A stretch of DNA of 64,000 nucleotides, from assembly GCF_021545335.1 (NCBI RefSeq), contig NZ_CP089312.1, forward strand, positions 6,944,001 to 7,008,000, written 5' to 3'. Positions 59,978 through 64,000 of the stretch are shown piece by piece. The DNA is from Streptomyces sp. GQFP. GTDB lineage: Bacteria; Actinomycetota; Actinomycetes; Streptomycetales; Streptomycetaceae. The position numbers were made by a program, and so were the translations under genes. The notes under the pieces were generated by a model, which worked only from the letters and a program-made list of their open reading frames with translations, ran no database searches and was not told where the DNA came from. The first letter of the stretch is position 1; each line of letters starts with the position of its first letter.

Positions 59978-60175
59978 GTGGGTACGAGTCTGACACCGGA
60001 GTTCTGGCAGCTGTTCACCGTCCTGCTCGTCGCGGCCATCGGCGTGACCGTCGTCCTGACCGCAACGTTGGACGCGCTGGCCGTCCGCCTGCTGAGCCGT
60101 CGCGCGCACAAGCTGCCGACGCCCACGCCGCACCGGCCCGAGCACGCCGGGCACCGGCCTTCCGTCCACAGTTGA
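59978..60175 (+). CDS. small single-helix membrane protein
   Basis: 65 residues from GTG 59978 (AAGGGGAGCGAG upstream). GTSLTPEFWQLFTVLLVAAI begins a transmembrane helix (to VVLTATLDALAVRLL), followed by a basic Pro/His-rich tail. Paralogue of the protein at 21496 with the same GT-LTP-FW-LF start. Both lie near DosR-like boxes. No function known. Confidence 0.6.
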   Translation: MGTSLTPEFWQLFTVLLVAAIGVTVVLTATLDALAVRLLSRRAHKLPTPTPHRPEHAGHRPSVHS

Positions 60176-60288
60176 AGGGACCCGGCCATGAGGGAACCGC
60201 CGGGTGCACCGTGCACAGGCTCCGCCGGATCGACGTCGAGCACCACTGCGTCGGTCCGGCGGCGGCGCGCCCGGACACACACGTCCGC

Positions 60289-60801
60289 CTACGCGACTCC
60301 CCTGCTCGGCAGCGGCTCCGTCCGCACCGCCCTGAGCGGCGACGCGGGCCGTTCACCGACGGGCACCGCGACCACGGGGACCGTCGCGTGCCGCAGGCAC
60401 TCACGGCCGACCGCGCCGATCGCGGGCCGTTCGCCCTGTCCGTGCGCCGTGCGCCCCAGGACGAGCAGGACGGCGTCGTGGGCGCTGCCCAGGAGCACTC
60501 GCACGGGCGGACCCTCCTTGACGACGGCGCGTACCGCACTGTCGATCCGCGCGCCGAAGACCTCGCGCAGCGTCTCGGCGAGCAGCCGCGAGGCCTCGAC
60601 CCGCTCCTCGGTGACCGTCGGACGTGCCGAGGCGGGAGCGTAGGGGGCGAGGCGGGGTCCGGCCGGTTCCCAGGCGTGCACGGCGACCACCTCGGCGTGC
60701 AGGGCGTGGGCCTGATCGGTGGCCCAGCGCAGTGCGGCCATGGACGCCTCGGATCCGTCGACGCCCACCACGATGTTCCGACCGGCGGTGAGTTCGGTCA
60801 T
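60289..60801 (-). CDS. single-domain universal stress protein
   Basis: 170 residues from ATG 60801 (AGGGAGG upstream). VVGVDGSEASMAALRWATDQ starts the single USP fold; VRAVVKEGPPVRVLLGSAHD and GRECLRHATVPVVAVPVGE complete it. The ATP loop reads GRTAHGQGERPAIGAVG, with Ala for the second Gly, so nucleotide binding is uncertain. Unlike the other USPs in the window it is not tandem, and no clear DosR-like box precedes it. Confidence 0.85.
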   Translation of the reverse strand: MTELTAGRNIVVGVDGSEASMAALRWATDQAHALHAEVVAVHAWEPAGPRLAPYAPASARPTVTEERVEASRLLAETLREVFGARIDSAVRAVVKEGPPVRVLLGSAHDAVLLVLGRTAHGQGERPAIGAVGRECLRHATVPVVAVPVGERPASPLRAVRTEPLPSRGVA

Positions 60802-60883
60802 GACAGTGCCTCCCTGACAAGCGGTTCGGTACGGCGACGCGGGCCAGGCGGTCGGTGCGACCGCGATGAACCCACGTCGGTGT

Positions 60884-61540
60884 TCACAAGGGGTTCTCCG
60901 GTTCGTGGCCGCCCTGGTCGAGCCGGAACGGCGGGTACACGTCGGTGAGGAGGGCCGCGTAGGCGGCCGTGCGCAGCACCCAGCGGTTGAGCCCCATCAC
61001 CAGGTCGAAGATGCCGCGCGGGTAGCGCCCGGTGAACGCCAGGGCGACCCCGGCGAACAGTGTGAGCAAGCCGATCAACCCGCCCTCGGCCCACGGCACG
61101 CGGACCCCGCCGAGCAGGAAGCCGAGCACGACGTAGTGGGGGACGGCCAGCAGCCACCACTTCACCCACACAAGGCCGCGGGACAGTTCCTTGGGGTACG
61201 ACACGTCGAAGTGCGCCGGATAGTCGGGAACGTCGGCGAGAGTGAAGGGTGGGTAGCGATCGGTGCCCAGAGCCCCGTACGCGTAGTACGCCACTCGCCA
61301 ACTCCAGCGCAGGACACCGGTGTTGAAGTCGAAGAGGGTGCGGGGATAGCGGCCGGTGAAGGCGATCGCGAAGAACGCCGCCACGCTCACCCCCACGAAC
61401 GCCACCCACAGGAACAGCAGGACGACGTAGTGGGGGATCGCGAGCAGCCACTTCACCAGCCACAGCCAGCGGGACAACCGCGGATCGAGGTCCGCCGTCA
61501 GCCTGGCCGGCTGGATCGGAGACATGGGTTCCGTGCTCAT
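60884..61540 (-). CDS. DUF4389 membrane protein
   Basis: 218 residues from ATG 61540. It has a duplicated pattern: WLLAIPHYVVLLFLWVAFVG, then AFTGRYPRTLFDFNTGVLRW, repeated as WLLAVPHYVVLGFLLGGV and FTGRYPRGIFDLVMGLNRW. Each half has two transmembrane helices, and both carry the YPPF motif (DRYPPFTL, DVYPPFRL). This is the DUF4389 family, whose role is unknown. The DUF6458 gene lies 30 bp upstream on the same strand and the CBS gene precedes that, so the three may be co-transcribed. Confidence 0.9.
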   Translation of the reverse strand: MSTEPMSPIQPARLTADLDPRLSRWLWLVKWLLAIPHYVVLLFLWVAFVGVSVAAFFAIAFTGRYPRTLFDFNTGVLRWSWRVAYYAYGALGTDRYPPFTLADVPDYPAHFDVSYPKELSRGLVWVKWWLLAVPHYVVLGFLLGGVRVPWAEGGLIGLLTLFAGVALAFTGRYPRGIFDLVMGLNRWVLRTAAYAALLTDVYPPFRLDQGGHEPENPL

Positions 61541-61570
61541 GGGGTTGATCCCTTCGGCAATGGGCGGCGA

Positions 61571-61795
61571 TCAGTGCCGGTAGTCCCGGTGATCGTCGTG
61601 CTTGCCTATGTAGTGCCGCTCCTCGATGACGGCCTCGCGCTCACCGGGGCGCAGGACCGCACCCGGCGTGGCCATGAAGGCGATGAGTCCGACGACCCCC
61701 GCCACCATGAGGACGAAGCCGACGACGAACGAGCTGTAGCCGAACACCAGGCAGGCGCCGAGTACGGCCGCGCCGATTAGTAGAAGCGGGATCAT
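61571..61795 (-). CDS. DUF6458-like two-helix membrane protein
   Basis: 74 residues from ATG 61795 (AAGGAAGGAAGG upstream). Two transmembrane helices (IPLLLIGAAVLGACLVFGYS and FVVGFVLMVAGVVGLIAFMA) and a polar tail (VIEERHYIGKHDDHRDYRH). Length and layout fit the small DUF6458 family common in actinobacteria. It lies between the CBS and DUF4389 genes. Confidence 0.75.
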   Translation of the reverse strand: MIPLLLIGAAVLGACLVFGYSSFVVGFVLMVAGVVGLIAFMATPGAVLRPGEREAVIEERHYIGKHDDHRDYRH

Positions 61796-61854
61796 GACTG
61801 CCTTCCTTCTTCCTTCTTCCTTCGTTCGGGGTTCCGGCCGCGGGGTGCGGCTGG

Positions 61855-62586
61855 TCAGAGCCTGCGCAGCCAGTCGTCGGCCGCGCCGTGCGGGGCCTGT
61901 CCGGTCGGCTGGAGACGCCTGTCGTCGAACCGGTACGACAGGTGGTCCACGACTTCCACGACGCCGTCCGTCCGGCGCGTCATGCCGAGCGCGACGGGGA
62001 TGTTGCTGCGCCGTTCCAGCTGGCCGGTGAGGGTGACGACGCCGTCCCGCACGCCGGCCTCGACGGTGTGCGGGGCCAGCCACAGGGTTTTCACGAAGAT
62101 CCCCTGTTCCACGTCCCGTCGGATCTCGTCGTCGGCGCGCACGAAGACCTGGAGCAGGTCGCGGCGGGTGACGATGCCGACCAGCCGGTCCTCCTCGTCC
62201 ACCACGGGCAGCCGTTCGACGCGATGCCGGGTCATGAGCCGGGCGGCCTCGGGGAGTGTGGCGTCGGCGTACACGGTGACGGCGGGCGTCGACATCACTC
62301 CGCCGGCCGTGCGCGCACGGCTCTTGGCCGTGGCACGCCGGACGCCGGGGCTCAGCCGACGCAGCCACGCCCAGGTGTGCGGTCCGGCGTGCGGGTCCGG
62401 CCGTGACTGCTTCAGCATGAGGTCGGTCTCGGAGATCACGCCGATGACCTTGTCGTCCTCGTCGATCACCGGGAGTCCGCTGATGCCGTGCGCGTCCAGC
62501 CTCCGCACGACTTCCTTGAACGGTGTGCCGTAGTCCGCCGTGACAACGCGGCTGACCATGACGGCGCCGACCTTGGTGGCCTTCAT
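61855..62586 (-). CDS. CBS-BON domain protein
   Basis: 243 residues from ATG 62586 (AGGAGGAATC upstream). CBS 1 about 7-65 (VGAVMVSRVVTADYGTPFKE), linker with WLRRLSPGVRRATAKSRART, CBS 2 about 95-150 (VMSTPAVTVYADATLPEAAR) and BON about 168-222 (VRDGVVTLTGQLERRSNIPV), ending GAADDWLRRL. Close paralogue of 38782-39516. The sequence directly upstream is a relic of the same acyl-CoA synthetase gene that precedes the other copy, so the pair was duplicated together. Confidence 0.9.
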   Translation of the reverse strand: MKATKVGAVMVSRVVTADYGTPFKEVVRRLDAHGISGLPVIDEDDKVIGVISETDLMLKQSRPDPHAGPHTWAWLRRLSPGVRRATAKSRARTAGGVMSTPAVTVYADATLPEAARLMTRHRVERLPVVDEEDRLVGIVTRRDLLQVFVRADDEIRRDVEQGIFVKTLWLAPHTVEAGVRDGVVTLTGQLERRSNIPVALGMTRRTDGVVEVVDHLSYRFDDRRLQPTGQAPHGAADDWLRRL

Positions 62587-62801
62587 GACTGATTCCTCCT
62601 GAGCGGTCAGGACCCGCGATCGGCGCAGATACGGGTCGTGGGGACGACCCGGCACGAGCCGCCCCGGATGCCCTGCCTGGTTGGCCGGTGTGCTGTCGGC
62701 TCTTGTGCAGGAGCCCGGCCAGTGCGCCTTCATGACGCCCGTCGGACCGTCGTACTGTCCGCCAACAGGGCGTGTACCGGTCCTTCTTGGATGTCGGCCA
62801 T
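62587..62801 (-). pseudogene. relic of GNAT/acyl-CoA synthetase gene
   Basis: ATG 62801 reads MADIQEGPVHALLADSTTV, matching the start of the intact gene at 36075 (GRPPVHALLSDGTTV). A large deletion then joins it, in another frame, to VMKAHWPGS (intact: VVMKAHWPGL). The end RLVPGRPHDPYLRRS matches RLVPRRPQDPYLRRL. About 2.5 kb of the original 2.7 kb is missing. The relic keeps its place upstream of the CBS gene and has a perfect box 77 bp upstream. Confidence 0.75.
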
Positions 62802-62878
62802 CACGCCCCCTTACGGCTCTCAGCTTCAGCGTCCGCCGAGGAGTCCGGGGGACATATGGGCTGAGCGGGTACGACATC

Positions 62879-62892
62879 GGGCCGAGCGGCCC
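62879..62892 (-). promoter_or_regulatory. DosR/OsdR-like box, perfect palindrome GGGCCGAGCGGCCC
   Basis: Exact box 77 bp upstream of the relic's ATG at 62801, about the same spacing as at the intact gene (84 bp). It may now drive the CBS gene at 62586. Confidence 0.6.
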
Positions 62893-62893
62893 C

Positions 62894-63284
62894 TCACATC
62901 GCGTCCGTCCGCACGGGCAGGGGCTCGCCGATCGCGCCCGTCACCTCTGCCGTGGGCGTGTAGGCGAGACACACCTCGCGGCGTATGCCGCCGAAGCCGA
63001 CGGTGCCCATCCTCATGCCGGAGCCGTCGACCCGTCCGCATGAGCCGTGCGCTGTCCAGGGCGAGCCGGTGGACCCGGCCGGGGTGCGGCGGATCGGCGT
63101 GCCCGGTGTCGGGGAGGGCAGGGCCGGCGCTCTCCCAGAGCGCGAGCAGCTGGCCGGGGTCGCCGTCGCAGGTCTCCGGAGTGGTACCGGCCGGAGGTGA
63201 GGGGGCGTACTTCCGGATACGGTCGATCACGGCCCAGCCCACGCCGTGGCCGTGCCGGAACTCGTTTCCGATCCCGATGGCCAC
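62894..63284 (-). pseudogene. fused relics of a hydrogenase maturation protease and hypC
   Basis: From GTG 63284 the frame reads MAIGIGNEFRHGHGVGWAVI, the start of HyaD/HoxW-type hydrogenase maturation proteases (normal GIGNEFRxDDGVG). CDGDPGQLLALWESA and HPGRVHRLALDSARLM follow the family. The match then stops, and another frame gives MGTVGFGGIRREVCLAYTPT and AEV, the central part of HypC, ending at TGA 62894. Active-site and metal residues and both outer parts are missing. It belongs with the hypD/hypE relics at 57.6-58.1 kb. The short stretch 63285-63384 holds no gene. Confidence 0.6.
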
Positions 63285-63384
63285 GATCCGGTGGGGGCGA
63301 CTGCCGTCTCTTCCATGGCCGCGGTGTCTCCCTCACTGCGGGCTGTGTGATCGCCCTGGGCCCCGGCGGACGCACAACGGCATG

Positions 63385-63417
63385 AGCCGAACGTCCCCGA
63401 CAGGGACCGAACAGCCC
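63385..63417 (+). promoter_or_regulatory. tandem DosR/OsdR-like boxes
   Basis: GAGCCGAACGTCCC (63385-63398) and GGACCGAACAGCCC (63404-63417), 19 bp apart centre to centre, with the near edge 87 bp upstream of the USP at 63505. Two imperfect boxes in tandem resemble the paired DosR sites of mycobacterial promoters. Confidence 0.5.
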
Positions 63418-63504
63418 CTCGTGTAGCCCGGCAGCCGGTGGGACGGTGAAGGTGAACCCCCGTGCCGCACCACTGGGCACTCTGACGGAAGGCGGTTTGG
63501 AGAG

Positions 63505-64000
63505 ATGGAGCTTCCTCTGGTCCTAGGTGTCGACGGATCGGATGCGAGCCTTCCGGCGGTCGACTGGGCGGTGGACGAGGCGGCCCGGAGGGGTGTTCCG
63601 CTGCGGCTGGTCCACGCCTCCCTCTGGGAGCGCTACGAGGGCGCCCCGCCCTGGCACGGTGTTGAACAGCCGTCCGAAAGGGTGCTGGCGGAACACGTCG
63701 TCGCCTCGGCGGCGGAGCGTGCCGCACGGCGCAACCCGGAGGTGAAGGTGTCCACCGTGATCGTCACGGAGGAACCCGCCGACGCCCTTCTGCGCGAAGG
63801 CAACAACGCCTCCGCCCTGATCACGGGGTCGCGTGGCCGCGGTGAGCTGAAGGGGCTGCTGCTGGGCTCGGTCGGCCTGGCCGTGGCGGCCCGCGCGCAC
63901 TGCCCGGTGATCGTGGTCCGGGGTGACAAGGCGGCCCTGGCCGGCACCCACGAGCGGATCCTGCTCGGCGCCGGGGACCCGGCCACGAGCGGCGAGGCCG
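63505..64000 (+). CDS. universal stress protein (3' end outside window)
   Basis: 165 codons visible from ATG 63505 (TTGGAG upstream); the gene runs off the right edge. Domain 1 is complete: LVLGVDGSDASLPAVDWAVD, PLRLVHASLWERYEG and the ATP motif GSRGRGELKGLLLGSVG. Domain 2 begins with ILLGAGDPATSGEA. Same subtype as the USP at 31721. Preceded by tandem boxes. Confidence 0.85.
   Translation, partial: MELPLVLGVDGSDASLPAVDWAVDEAARRGVPLRLVHASLWERYEGAPPWHGVEQPSERVLAEHVVASAAERAARRNPEVKVSTVIVTEEPADALLREGNNASALITGSRGRGELKGLLLGSVGLAVAARAHCPVIVVRGDKAALAGTHERILLGAGDPATSGEA

Overview
The window is high-GC actinobacterial DNA. GC-rich third codon positions, GTG starts, a LAXTG sortase-type surface protein, many universal stress proteins (USPs) and SpoIIE-type phosphatases point to Streptomyces or a close relative. 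No rRNA, tRNA or CRISPR array was seen.

Left part (1-14.7 kb). This holds lineage-variable genes: a Vps62-related protein cut by the window edge, a small secreted protein, a winged-helix/hydrolase fusion, a membrane PP2C phosphatase with a MarR regulator, a DUF4142 protein, membrane proteins and a LADTG-anchored surface protein. It ends with a two-gene unit of a small membrane protein and a STAND NTPase. Three near-identical TTGCATA-type sites lie around the PP2C-marR genes.

Graveyard (14.7-20 kb). Transposase, integrase and other frameshifted relics surround one intact gene, a multi-PAS SpoIIE/HATPase protein with a recently duplicated PAS domain.

Dormancy or hypoxia island (20 kb to the right edge). 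This carries eight USPs, five CBS-domain proteins, a cNMP-binding protein, Hsp20, an Acg-type nitroreductase, two Rv1733c-like membrane proteins, two PNPOx-fold proteins, OsmC and a STAS protein. Metabolic genes lie among them: pyruvate formate-lyase and its activase, phosphoketolase, a GNAT/ADP-forming acyl-CoA synthetase fusion, PPK2, three zinc alcohol dehydrogenases, an aldehyde dehydrogenase with DUF779 and a GAF regulator, a flavodoxin and NAD(P) transhydrogenase. The content parallels the mycobacterial DosR/DevR dormancy regulon and the Streptomyces OsdR regulon. About twenty copies of a 14-bp palindrome (GGGCCGNNCGGCCC and variants) lie mostly 70-120 bp upstream of these genes. It has the same half-site length and spacing as the DosR box. 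No devR/devS-type gene lies in the window.

The inferred metabolic picture is energy and redox maintenance without oxygen. PFL splits pyruvate to acetyl-CoA and formate without NADH, phosphoketolase yields acetyl phosphate, and the acyl-CoA synthetase can make ATP from acetyl-CoA. Alcohol dehydrogenases and transhydrogenase adjust NAD(P)H, and PPK2 links polyphosphate to nucleotide pools. The right end also holds relics of hypC, hypD, hypE and a hydrogenase maturation protease, and of a second acyl-CoA synthetase gene next to its CBS partner. The island therefore seems to have carried a [NiFe]-hydrogenase maturation cluster and to have grown by block duplication and then decayed in places.
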